The notes under the pieces: generated by a model
What the model saw: the letters and a program-made list of their open reading frames with translations, nothing else
What the model was told of the DNA's origin: nothing
The model's database searches: none
NCBI GenBank assembly: GCA_045538895.1
Contig: JAZQEH010000080.1
Location: forward strand, 1-64,000
Length of the DNA: 64,000 nt
Direction of reading: 5' to 3'
Source of the DNA: UMGS902 sp045538895
Lineage (GTDB): Bacteria > Bacillota > Clostridia > Oscillospirales > CAG-272
In this document: in pieces, positions 7,190-15,456 of the stretch
How positions within the stretch are numbered: the stretch's first letter is position 1
Layout of the letters: each line of letters begins with the position of its first letter
Program-made: the position numbers and the translations under genes

Positions 7190-8959
7190 TTACTGTGCTT
7201 TGGGGAATGTGATCGTAAAGGTTGTGCCTTGGCCCACTTCGCTTTCTACGGTGATGTCACCGCCGTGTGCCATGGCAAATTCCTTGGCAATGGCAAGGCC
7301 AAGGCCTGTGCCGCCCTTATCGCTGCTGCGTGCCTTTTCAACACGGTAGAAGCGTTCAAACAAACGTGGAAGGTCTTCTGCAGGGATACCCACACCGTTA
7401 TCACGTACCTTGATTTCAACGTTTTTGCCGACTTCGGCAAGAGAAACGTGTATTTCACCGCCATCCTGTGTATACTTGATAGCATTGGACACGATATTTA
7501 TGATTATCTGTTCAACTCTTATCTTGTCGCCCGTTATATAAAGCTCGTCAGCCGTACCGTCAAAGCTGAGTTTTTGTCCCTTTTTCTCGGCGGTGTAGGC
7601 AAGAGTTTTTATAATCGAAGCAACCGACTCGGTAATGCAAAGCGGCTTCATTGCAAAATTCATTGTCTTTGAGTCAAGCTGTGAAAGGGTGAGCAGATTT
7701 CTGATAAGTGCTTCCATGCGTGAGCTTTCGGTTTCCGCCATTTCAAGAAAACTTCTTGTAAGCTCGTTGCCCGATATGTTCTCGTCATTCGACAACGTTT
7801 CAAGCACCATGCGTATCGTGGTAAGCGGTGTACGCAGCTCATGCGAAGCGTTTGCCACAAATTCACGGCGACTGCGGTCGAGTGCGTAGCTCTGGGTTAC
7901 GTCATGGATAACTAAAATAATGCCCTCGTGCATTTTTTCGTTGTCACGGTAGCGGATATTGCCGAAATAAAGCTCGTAAACACGGTCATTGTAATGAACG
8001 GCGGGAACACCCGCATTTTCGCCGAGGTCAATGTCAAAGTCCTCTTTGTCATAGTTGAGCAGACTGAACATGTAGTCAAGCGAGAGGTTTTCAAGGTCGC
8101 TTTGGAAAAGCTTTCGTGCCGCATCGTTTATCTGCAGGGGCTTGCCGTCTTCGCCAAAGGTAATAACTGCGTCCTTGAGGCAGGAAAGCACGGTTTCAAG
8201 CTTTTCACGCTCGCCGTTGATTTCGTCAAGGTTTTCCTCAATCATGCGGCTCATCGTATTGAAGTTTTCGGTAAGTACACCGATTTCATCGTTGGACTGA
8301 ACACGGATCTTTTCTTTGAAATTACCCTTTGCAACACGCTGAACACCCGCAGTGAGCTTTGAAAGCGGCATTGAGATTGCCCTTGCAAGGAAAAACGAGA
8401 GAATGAATGCAAAGATAAGTCCGATGAAAAGTGCTTGCAGGATTATCGAAAAGAGCATCCAAGTAACCTCGCTCAGCTCCTCCTGCGTGTCACGGATGTA
8501 GATTATACATTCGGCATATTCGCTTTTCAGCGGAAGTGCAAAGTCGGCAAAATCCGAGGAATGGTTTTCGGCATTGCCGATTTCGCCGCCGATTGCCGAA
8601 ATGAGATTGGGCGTTAACGCAAGGCTTTCACCGCTTGCGTCACTGCCTGCCAAAAAACTGCCGTTTTTATCAAGAATGTAATAGCTGCGGTAGTCATCAA
8701 TGCCAAGACGTGAGCTGTATGCCTCAATGATGGAACGCTGATTTTCGGCGTAGTTTGCTCTGTCGCTGTCGCTCATCGCACTTTCAAGGTATATGCGAAG
8801 CTGACTGTCTTTGGCAAAGTTCTGCTCCATGCACAGCGAAAATTCCTCGTTGTAAAAGGTCAGCACGTTGCTTATAAGCACCGCACCAACAACGCTCATA
8901 ACAATCAGGATAAACACAACGAGGATAAGTATGATTTTAAAATATAATCCTCTGTACAT
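7190..8959 (-). CDS. walK: Sensor histidine kinase WalK
   Basis: This 589-residue kinase has transmembrane helix 1 (about 8-30), an external domain, helix 2 (about 167-192), a HAMP linker (about 192-245), a PAS domain (about 250-355), the dimerisation/phosphoacceptor helix with His373 in SHELRTPLTT, and a C-terminal ATPase with N (NIVSNAIKYT), G1 (DNGVGI) and G2 (GTGLGLAIA) boxes. WalK senses cell-wall state and phosphorylates WalR. Gene order walR-walK with a seven-base gap shows one operon. HAMP plus PAS architecture is typical of Firmicute WalK. The partner and stimulus are inferred from the family. Confidence 0.95.
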   Translation of the reverse strand: MYRGLYFKIILILVVFILIVMSVVGAVLISNVLTFYNEEFSLCMEQNFAKDSQLRIYLESAMSDSDRANYAENQRSIIEAYSSRLGIDDYRSYYILDKNGSFLAGSDASGESLALTPNLISAIGGEIGNAENHSSDFADFALPLKSEYAECIIYIRDTQEELSEVTWMLFSIILQALFIGLIFAFILSFFLARAISMPLSKLTAGVQRVAKGNFKEKIRVQSNDEIGVLTENFNTMSRMIEENLDEINGEREKLETVLSCLKDAVITFGEDGKPLQINDAARKLFQSDLENLSLDYMFSLLNYDKEDFDIDLGENAGVPAVHYNDRVYELYFGNIRYRDNEKMHEGIILVIHDVTQSYALDRSRREFVANASHELRTPLTTIRMVLETLSNDENISGNELTRSFLEMAETESSRMEALIRNLLTLSQLDSKTMNFAMKPLCITESVASIIKTLAYTAEKKGQKLSFDGTADELYITGDKIRVEQIIINIVSNAIKYTQDGGEIHVSLAEVGKNVEIKVRDNGVGIPAEDLPRLFERFYRVEKARSSDKGGTGLGLAIAKEFAMAHGGDITVESEVGQGTTFTITFPKAQ

Positions 8960-8966
8960 AGGCTAC

Positions 8967-9671
8967 CTACTGGATATAGTATCCCACACCGCGCTTGGTG
9001 ATGAGGTATTCGGGGTTTGATGGGTCTTTTTCGAGCTTTTTACGCAGGCGTGAAACCGTAACGTCCACCGTGTTTACGTCGCCGAGGAAGCCGTCATAGC
9101 CCCACACCTTGCCGAGCAGCTCCTCACGTGAAAACGGCTTGCCCACGTTTTCCATCAAAAACAGCAGCAAATCATATTCCTTTTTGGATAGCTCAAGCTC
9201 GGTGCCGTCCTTTGTGGCGATATACCTTGTGCGGTCAACCGAAAGCCCACGCACTGTAACCATGCCGCTTCCGCCGGCGATGTGTGTAATCATTTCCTCA
9301 CGGCTGCGGCGGATATTTGCACGTATACGTGCGATAAGCTCCTGAAGCTTGTACGGCTTTGTAACGTAATCGTCGGCACCGTTCTCAAGTCCCGCAATTT
9401 TGTCCTTATCGTCATCACGTGCGGTAACCATTATAACAGGCACGTCGCTCCTTGTGCGGATACCCTCAAGCACCTTGAAGCCATCAAGCTTCGGGAGCAT
9501 TATGTCAAGAAGAACGATGTCAAATTTTTCGGTAAGCGCTTTTTTGAGTCCCTCCTCACCGTCATAGGCAATGGCTGTGTCAAAGCCTGCACTTGTGAGA
9601 TTGTGTGCAAGGAGAAGGGCGATGTTTTTCTCGTCCTCTACGAGCAGGACTCTTCTTTTTTCGTTGTCCAC
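8967..9671 (-). CDS. walR: Response regulator WalR (OmpR family)
   Basis: The 234-residue protein has a receiver domain (residues 7-120) with acidic pair Glu12/Asp13, phospho-acceptor Asp56 in LLDIMLP and Lys106 in VTKPYKL, then a winged-helix OmpR/PhoB DNA-binding domain (about 140-234) with the typical DVTVSRLRKKLE recognition helix. WalR drives autolysin and wall metabolism genes. The start is GTG, placed by an AAAGGAG ribosome site eight bases upstream. It follows the 9689-10762 gene after 17 bases, so the upstream membrane genes are probably in the same transcript. Confidence 0.96.
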   Translation of the reverse strand: MDNEKRRVLLVEDEKNIALLLAHNLTSAGFDTAIAYDGEEGLKKALTEKFDIVLLDIMLPKLDGFKVLEGIRTRSDVPVIMVTARDDDKDKIAGLENGADDYVTKPYKLQELIARIRANIRRSREEMITHIAGGSGMVTVRGLSVDRTRYIATKDGTELELSKKEYDLLLFLMENVGKPFSREELLGKVWGYDGFLGDVNTVDVTVSRLRKKLEKDPSNPEYLITKRGVGYYIQ

Positions 9672-9688
9672 TTTAAAAACTCCTTTCG

Positions 9689-10762
9689 CTATTTAGCCGA
9701 GCTTGATTCTGTGAGAGGCATTGAACGGAGTGCCTCAAAACGGTCAAACTGTGACCAGAAATAAGAGTAGTAGCTGCGTGTCTGCCTGTCACTTGCCAGC
9801 GAGAAATTGTAAACTCCTCTGTTTGGCGAGTCATACAGAGCAAGATTTATCATGCGGTTATTGCGCAGGTCGTCAACAACAAGGTGAACGTTGCAGGACT
9901 TTGCAAAATAGCCGTCAATTTTCGGGATTTCGTCATATTCACCTGTGCATACGTAGATGCGGCTGGTTCTGCCGACAAGCGAAAACAGGTATTTGTTTGC
10001 CTCATCCATAATCGCACGGAATACCACTGGATTTGTGTCAAGAGAAGTGTCCATGTAATAAACTACCGTGTGTCCACGTGAATATATTTCGGGCAGGATT
10101 TTTGAATAGTTTTCGATACTTTGCGGTGAGAGTGCAAAAGTACAACGGTGATTACCGAGTGCATTGAGCGCGGCGGTAATATTGGCAATCGTAGGCATCA
10201 GCAGCATAGGATGCACAAACGAGCCTGCCACGGTTTTGCCCGTCGGATTGTAGAGATACGGCACCTCAACACGGCTGTTGTCAGAGTATGCGTTAAGAAG
10301 CGTGCCAAACTCAAGCAGCTGCGAGCCGTCGCAAATCCGTGCGGCAAGGTAGCCGTCGGGTGCAAATGCGGTTTCAAACTTCAAACCGAACTTTTCGCAG
10401 ATGATGTGCGGCTCAAGATATATTTCCCCGCCGTAGCGATAGATTGCACTTTCGCTTAAGTTGCCGCCCTCATCAAGGCAGGTGCCGAAATTGAGGTTGA
10501 ATGAGATGAATTTTTCGCCATCCTCTATAAGCAGTGAGCCGAGCGTGTCGGAGCGTGTTACGCTGATACTTCCAAGCAATGCAAATGCAGGTGCGGGGAG
10601 CAGCATTTTGCCCTCGGTTTCAATAAACGGTAGCAGCGAATCACGTACCCATTCACGGTCGTTTATAAAAAGCGTTGCACGGTCGGAGGCATGAACAGGC
10701 AACAAAAGCAGTACAAAAATCATCAAAAGGGATAAAAATGCCGCTATTATTCTGTTTTTCAA
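9689..10762 (-). CDS. Secreted copper-amine-oxidase-N and NodB-like protein
   Basis: This 357-residue exported protein has a signal peptide (about 1-26) and then a stalk domain of the copper-amine-oxidase N-terminal type (FINDREWVRDSLLPFIETEGK with LLPAPAFALLG). The last half looks like part of a polysaccharide-deacetylase fold: a TFALSPQSIENYSKILPEI strand-helix and a GHTVVYYMDTS strand. The usual catalytic Asp-Asp and His-x3-His are not seen, so it is probably inactive or binds wall glycan. The start is TTG, set by an AAGGAGG site seven bases upstream. It is between the DUF3810 gene and walR, which points to a wall-linked role. The deacetylase-like assignment is inference. Confidence 0.62.
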   Translation of the reverse strand: MKNRIIAAFLSLLMIFVLLLLPVHASDRATLFINDREWVRDSLLPFIETEGKMLLPAPAFALLGSISVTRSDTLGSLLIEDGEKFISFNLNFGTCLDEGGNLSESAIYRYGGEIYLEPHIICEKFGLKFETAFAPDGYLAARICDGSQLLEFGTLLNAYSDNSRVEVPYLYNPTGKTVAGSFVHPMLLMPTIANITAALNALGNHRCTFALSPQSIENYSKILPEIYSRGHTVVYYMDTSLDTNPVVFRAIMDEANKYLFSLVGRTSRIYVCTGEYDEIPKIDGYFAKSCNVHLVVDDLRNNRMINLALYDSPNRGVYNFSLASDRQTRSYYSYFWSQFDRFEALRSMPLTESSSAK

Positions 10763-10780
10763 ATCTATCCCTCCTTATGT

Positions 10781-11875
10781 TTATTGTTTGTTTAAGAAAA
10801 ATGCGGTTGCAAGGTCGGTCACAAGCCCATAGCTTTTTGTTCCTTCCTTTTGTCCTTGCAGTTTGAGATATGCGTCGTTTATAGCATCGGACATATCCGA
10901 AACTATGCCCTTATACTCGTCCATTTTGTCATAGTCTGCTACGTATTCATCGACTATTTCGGGCGAAAAACTTTTAAGCAGATTAAGATAAAGCTCCTCG
11001 TCCTCTGCATAAACAGCGTTTGCCATGTGGTTGAAAACCTCGGTAAGACAGCAGTATTTAAGATACGGGTCGCCCGAATTGTAGAGTGCGAGAAACGCAA
11101 CAAAGTTTGCTTCATCCTCGGGTGCAATGCCCCTTTGATGAGCCATTTCGTGAGCCGCAGTAAAGGTCAGCGAATAGTCGGACTGATTTGTGTTTACATT
11201 GGCTTCACCCGTGAAAAACGTGTAAACACCCATGATGTACGTGTATGTCATCGGCTTTGAAAGCACGATTTTCTTTGTACCCACGTACATTTTCGGTAAA
11301 AACGGAAGCTCTTCGCTCAAATCGCAGTATGCACGTGCAATGCGATTGTTCATTTCTTTGTAGGAATAGGGCATTACCGCAGAACCGTTTTCATCTCTGC
11401 CGATTTTGCTTTCAATCGCCTTGATTTCTTCAAGCACCTTTTCGCTTGCCGTATACACGTCATTGACGGTGAGGTTGCCCGTTTCCATACCGAGTCTTTC
11501 CTCAACGGGTGTGCAGTGATATGCAATACCGAAGCTCAGGTTGAAAAGCGAAATCACAAGGAGAATTACCGCAAGCAGGTGGAAAATATGACGGAGCAGC
11601 CTGCCTTTTTTTGAAAGCACTGCCACACAGTAGACGATGTAGATTACGGCAAGCGGAATTGCCATAAGGATTATTGCCTCTGCAAGCGAAAAGGGTATCC
11701 ATGCGGTGAGGTATGCAAAAAGCGAGCGGATATAGTGAGAAACGTATCTGTTTATAAAATCCGCAAAACGCTCAAATACCGTTGCAAACAAGAGCAAAAG
11801 CATGCTGAATATAAAAGCGATTTCGCAAAACAGAGTAAACGGAGAAAGGTATTTTCTCGAAAAATCTTTAAACAT
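10781..11875 (-). CDS. DUF3810 membrane protein with HExxH-type motif
   Basis: This 364-residue protein has three N-terminal membrane helices (about 12-33, 55-80 and 95-115), then a domain with AHEMAHQRG, the HExxH zinc-protease signature, followed by an acidic EDEANFVAF helix that could give the third metal ligand. The DUF3810 family is poorly characterised but this motif suggests a membrane metallopeptidase. The start overlaps the end of the pseudouridine synthase by eight bases. The position upstream of walRK suggests a link to envelope signalling. The biological substrate is unknown. Confidence 0.83.
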   Translation of the reverse strand: MFKDFSRKYLSPFTLFCEIAFIFSMLLLLFATVFERFADFINRYVSHYIRSLFAYLTAWIPFSLAEAIILMAIPLAVIYIVYCVAVLSKKGRLLRHIFHLLAVILLVISLFNLSFGIAYHCTPVEERLGMETGNLTVNDVYTASEKVLEEIKAIESKIGRDENGSAVMPYSYKEMNNRIARAYCDLSEELPFLPKMYVGTKKIVLSKPMTYTYIMGVYTFFTGEANVNTNQSDYSLTFTAAHEMAHQRGIAPEDEANFVAFLALYNSGDPYLKYCCLTEVFNHMANAVYAEDEELYLNLLKSFSPEIVDEYVADYDKMDEYKGIVSDMSDAINDAYLKLQGQKEGTKSYGLVTDLATAFFLNKQ

Positions 11876-12776
11876 TTGGTTTTTCCTTTGATATTTTGCT
11901 TAAAAATGAGGCCATGTCATCGGGTAGCGGAGCCGAAATTTCCATTTTTTCTTTTGTGAACGGATGTACAAATCGCAAAATGGCGGCGTGCAAAGCCTGC
12001 CTTGGCATTGCAAAGCCTCCGCCGTACATATCGTCACCGACAATCGGGTGACCAATTGAAGCAAAATGCACACGGAGCTGATGCGTTCTGCCCGTTACGG
12101 GTTCGCAGCGTACAACCGAGATGTCGCCGATATACTCCTCGCTTTCAAAGCGTGTATGCGCAAATTCGCTTTCTTTGCCATTATCATATGCCGCACGCAC
12201 AATGATACTGTCGTCCACACGGCGGATATAGCTCTTGATTTCGCCGTGTTCGGGCGTTCTGCCGAGGCAGAAAGCGGTGTATATTTTTTCGTAGTGTATA
12301 TCGGGATTGGTCTTTGCAAAGCGGTCTGCGGCATATCGGTTTTTTGCAACGATCACAATACCGCTTGTATCGGTGTCAAGGCGGTTTACCGCACGCACCA
12401 CAAACGGAATGCCACGCTTGTCAAACTCGTTTTTGAGTGCGTTTGCAAGCGTATCCATGCGGTGACCGTGTGACAGATGGGTAGGCATGTAGGGAGGCTT
12501 GTTTATAGCAAGAATATAATCGTCCTCGTAGAGAATATCAAGCGGAATGTCCGCACCGTACAGCGATTTGTCTGTATCCTCGTCGGTATCCTCGATTTTC
12601 AAGGTAACAACGTCGCCGCTTTTCAGCATGTGACGCACGGTTACGCTTTCGCCGTTTACCAGAATACCGTCACGTTTTTTGAGAAAAGAGCAAAGCGAAT
12701 GTGACACAAAAAGCCGTCTTTGGATAAAATCCCTGAGCCGCCTTGCATTATATTCCTCTGTAACGTAAAAATCCAT
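11868..12776 (-). CDS. RluA-family pseudouridine synthase
   Basis: The roughly 302-residue enzyme has an N-terminal S4 RNA-binding domain (about residues 9-70) and a catalytic domain with the conserved NRLDTDTSGIVIVAKN motif, whose Asp attacks the uracil ring, and a later RTHQLRVHFASIGHPIVGD element. It converts specific uridines in rRNA or tRNA to pseudouridine. The exact site cannot be told from the sequence. ATG at 12776 is used; an in-frame GTG at 12788 is possible, and neither has a strong ribosome site. It is the first gene before the DUF3810-walRK series. Confidence 0.93.
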   Translation of the reverse strand: MDFYVTEEYNARRLRDFIQRRLFVSHSLCSFLKKRDGILVNGESVTVRHMLKSGDVVTLKIEDTDEDTDKSLYGADIPLDILYEDDYILAINKPPYMPTHLSHGHRMDTLANALKNEFDKRGIPFVVRAVNRLDTDTSGIVIVAKNRYAADRFAKTNPDIHYEKIYTAFCLGRTPEHGEIKSYIRRVDDSIIVRAAYDNGKESEFAHTRFESEEYIGDISVVRCEPVTGRTHQLRVHFASIGHPIVGDDMYGGGFAMPRQALHAAILRFVHPFTKEKMEISAPLPDDMASFLSKISKEKPNV

Positions 12777-12805
12777 AGTCTTACCCACAATAACATATTA
12801 TTATA

Positions 12806-12834
12806 ATTATAACATATAAATAATATATTAGTCG
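12806..12834 (-). promoter_or_regulatory. Possible promoter of the RluA-DUF3810-wal operon
   Basis: TATAAT at 12811-12806 is clear. The -35 box near 12829-12835 (TCGACT or CGACTA) is weak. With this -10 box the leader before the gene would be very short, which fits the lack of a good ribosome site. Confidence 0.4.
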
Positions 12835-12872
12835 ATACTTTTTCAAAAAATATATGGGCATTCTCAATTAAA

Positions 12873-12945
12873 AAGCCAAGCATTTCTGCTTGGCTTCAGC
12901 CTGATGACAAAGTCATCAGGCTGAGACGGAAGCTAAGCTTCCGTC
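12873..12945 (-). terminator. Three tandem stem-loops ending the cohesin gene
   Basis: Reading the minus strand, three hairpins follow the 12949-14037 gene: 12945-12925, 12923-12897 and 12896-12873. The last, AAGCCAAGCA with its complement and a T-run, is a normal intrinsic terminator. The middle one, CAGCCTGATGAC/GTCATCAGGCTG, has a near twin at 46010-46036. Confidence 0.75.
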
Positions 12946-12948
12946 TTT

Positions 12949-14037
12949 TTATTCAGTTACATTAACACTTACGGGACTTAAGCTTATCCTCAAATTACAA
13001 AGAGTAGAATCATATAGTTTTGCGTTCACAAATTCCAAGAAATACACCCCGGCTTCCGCATTATCAGAAACTTCCAAATTAAATGTTACCAAATTCAAAT
13101 CGCCGTATACGTTTTTAAGATTAGTATTTGCGGCAACGTATTTAAACGGATTCGCCCCCTCTTTGGGAGATGCTTGGCAAAGCATGCCTATTGACTGCGT
13201 TTTTGATGACTTATATGTAAATATATCCGCATTGTATCTAAGATGAACCTGTATTCCGGAAACACCGGGGTTGTGCAAAAGTGATACAACAATGCTCATG
13301 GTATCACCCGCCTTGCCGCTTACCTCACTCAAAACAAACGTAGGCAAAAACTGCTTTACAATCACAAGAGAATTACTTTTGGCATCAAAAGTAACCTTTG
13401 CGCCTACGCTTTCTGCGGCAACTCTCGCAGAAACCAAGTCACCATCTATGCTCTGTTCAAGTTTTTCGCCGAGGAACACGGCATCAACAAAAAGCTCGCC
13501 GTCAATCATCACCGGAGCGGTTATTCTTTCTTCTACACCGTTTACAATCGCTATCGGCTCTCCCTCTGTGAGTCTGATTTCACAGATATCATAGCGAGAG
13601 GACGCTTCTGCCGCATGAATAAGGCTTACATCTTTACTCACTTCAAAATCACCGCTTACCGTCATTGTGACAACTCCCTCAAGGAAAAAGTCAAGGTGAT
13701 AATACTCGTCAAATCCGATTTTGTTCAGCGGAACCGAAAAATAGTTTTTTTCATCCTCAGTTCCTAAAAACATAGTCACAGTTTCGGCGCTGACATCAAT
13801 ATCTGTTATTGTGGCAGTGACAACCTTGCTTTCGGTAGTAAGCTTCAGCACTCTTATAACACGAAGCAAGTCGCCCTCACCGTTCAAGCATTCTTGGAGA
13901 ACTCCCAACACATCGACGATTTCAACCTTTCCGTCCGCTGTAACATCATAATAGCCGTAATCGCCTTCATTAATGGCAAAAACCGAAAAAGTGAAAACAA
14001 ACACCGCCAAAGCAATGCAGATTATGTATCTTTTCAT
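12949..14037 (-). CDS. Secreted cohesin protein with half-dockerin (mini-scaffoldin candidate)
   Basis: This 362-residue exported protein begins with a signal peptide (about 1-21). Residues 31-42 form one dockerin-type calcium loop (D-V-T-A-D-G-K-V-E-I-V-D), then a second helix DLLRVIRVLKL without its own loop, so only half a dockerin remains. Residues about 175-228 look like a copper-amine-oxidase N domain. Residues 231-362 match a cohesin: SGKAGDTMSIVV, a loop with NPGVSGIQVHLRYNADIF, and LVTFNLEV near the end. Cohesins bind dockerins, and four other genes here end in dockerins. No SLH, sortase or membrane anchor is visible. Its own promoter is a perfect consensus. Cohesin identity is from pattern; partner binding is inference. 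Confidence 0.78.
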   Translation of the reverse strand: MKRYIICIALAVFVFTFSVFAINEGDYGYYDVTADGKVEIVDVLGVLQECLNGEGDLLRVIRVLKLTTESKVVTATITDIDVSAETVTMFLGTEDEKNYFSVPLNKIGFDEYYHLDFFLEGVVTMTVSGDFEVSKDVSLIHAAEASSRYDICEIRLTEGEPIAIVNGVEERITAPVMIDGELFVDAVFLGEKLEQSIDGDLVSARVAAESVGAKVTFDAKSNSLVIVKQFLPTFVLSEVSGKAGDTMSIVVSLLHNPGVSGIQVHLRYNADIFTYKSSKTQSIGMLCQASPKEGANPFKYVAANTNLKNVYGDLNLVTFNLEVSDNAEAGVYFLEFVNAKLYDSTLCNLRISLSPVSVNVTE

Positions 14038-14064
14038 TTTACTTACCTCTATATTTGATGTTAC

Positions 14065-14093
14065 ATTATAACATATAATTTATTATATGTCAA
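14065..14093 (-). promoter_or_regulatory. Consensus promoter of the cohesin gene
   Basis: TTGACA (14093-14088), 17 bases, TATAAT (14070-14065) on the minus strand. It is a full match to the sigma-A consensus, just after the terminator of the gene before it. Confidence 0.8.
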
Positions 14094-14125
14094 AAAAGGA
14101 TATCGGATTTCTCCGATATCCTTTT
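14094..14125 (-). terminator. Terminator of the GH97-GH4 operon
   Basis: GGATATCGGA (14098-14107), loop TTTC and its complement give a strong stem. On the minus strand the T-run follows and ends transcription after the GH4 gene at 14130. Confidence 0.85.
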
Positions 14126-14129
14126 GATT

Positions 14130-15443
14130 TTAAAATATTGGATAACCTGCCGCAGTATGTGCATCATAAAGTTCGTCACACATCTTGATTATTTCATCAA
14201 CCGAAAGCTCGCTTGCCGTATGCGGATCAAGCATTGCGGCATGATAAATCGCTTCTTTTTTCTGTGTTACAGCCGCCTCAATGGTGAGAAGCTGCACGTT
14301 TATATTAGTACGGTTAATTGCCGCAAGCACCTCGGGAAGGTCACCGACAACCGTAGGAGTCACGCCGCTACCGTCAACAAGGCACGGCACCTCAACACAT
14401 GCGTTGTGCGGAAGATTTGTGATAAGCCCTTTATTAAGCACGTTGCCGCCTATTTTGTACGGTTTATTGGTAATCATAGCCTCCATAATATACGAGGCAT
14501 ACTCACCTGTGCGCTTATGCTCAAGATCCTCGCCGGAAAGCAGGCTATCTCTGCGTTTGTTCCAGTTTTCAATCTGCTTTATGCACCGACGGGGATATTC
14601 GTCAAGCGGAATGTTGAAGTGTTCGATGAGTTCGGGATATTTTTCCTTGATATAGAACATAGTGTACTCGGCACTGTGCTCACTCGACTCTGTTACGTAG
14701 TAACCGAGCTTATTTATAAAGTCCATACGAACCATGTCACCGTGCTTTTCGTCATTTACGGTCTTTGCACGCTCACGGATTTCGGGATAGAGGTCATTGC
14801 CGTCCTTATCGTAAATCTCAAGTAACCATGCCTGATGATTTATGCCTGCAACAAGCGAGTGACCGAATCGGCTGTAATCCATACCAAGATGCTCCATGCA
14901 ACGCTTGTTTACGACCTGCACGCTATGGCAAAGCCCAACAGTCTTGACGTTGGTATATCTCTGCATATATCCTGCAAGAATTGCCATGGGGTTTGTATAA
15001 TTTAAAAACCACGCATTGGGGCAAACCTCCTCGATATCGGCGGCAAAATCTTTAAGCACGTGAATGGTGCGAAGTCCACGGAAAATCCCGCCTATGCCAA
15101 GCGTATCGGCGATAGTCTGGCGGAGACCGGATTTCTTCGGAATCTCAAAGTCAATAATCGTACACGGGTCATAGAGTCCGACCTGAATAGTGTTGATTAC
15201 AAAATCCGCACCGCGAAGTGCATCCTTGCGGTTCTCGACACCAAGATACGTATTAATCCTTGCACGGTTCTCGTTGTATTTTTCATTAAGCTTATCAACT
15301 ATAAGCTTTGACTCGTTAAGTCTTGCTCCATCAATATCGTAAAGTGCAATTTCGCACTCACGAAGGCACTCGGTCATCATAACGTCGCCAAGCACAGCCT
15401 TTGTAAACACGGTGCTTCCGGCACCCATAATTGTAATTTTCAT
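14130..15443 (-). CDS. melA: GH4 alpha-galactosidase (NAD- and metal-dependent)
   Basis: The 437-residue protein is a family-4 glycosidase. It starts with an NAD-binding motif (ITIMGAGSTVFTK), has a middle NYTNPMAILAG, and a GLCHSVQ segment whose Cys and His hold the Mn ion. GH4 enzymes use NAD and a divalent metal to break alpha-galactosides through an oxidised intermediate inside the cell. Length and motifs match the MelA group, although related GH4 enzymes cut glucosides or glucuronides. It lies 13 bases after the GH97 gene in the same direction, so the pair would act outside and inside on the same kind of sugar. Confidence 0.88.
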   Translation of the reverse strand: MKITIMGAGSTVFTKAVLGDVMMTECLRECEIALYDIDGARLNESKLIVDKLNEKYNENRARINTYLGVENRKDALRGADFVINTIQVGLYDPCTIIDFEIPKKSGLRQTIADTLGIGGIFRGLRTIHVLKDFAADIEEVCPNAWFLNYTNPMAILAGYMQRYTNVKTVGLCHSVQVVNKRCMEHLGMDYSRFGHSLVAGINHQAWLLEIYDKDGNDLYPEIRERAKTVNDEKHGDMVRMDFINKLGYYVTESSEHSAEYTMFYIKEKYPELIEHFNIPLDEYPRRCIKQIENWNKRRDSLLSGEDLEHKRTGEYASYIMEAMITNKPYKIGGNVLNKGLITNLPHNACVEVPCLVDGSGVTPTVVGDLPEVLAAINRTNINVQLLTIEAAVTQKKEAIYHAAMLDPHTASELSVDEIIKMCDELYDAHTAAGYPIF

Positions 15444-15456
15444 AAGAGTTCCCTTT

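Noticed and set aside
9689..10762. An active polysaccharide deacetylase
   Set aside because: Only the later strands look NodB-like; the metal-binding Asp-His-His set could not be found.
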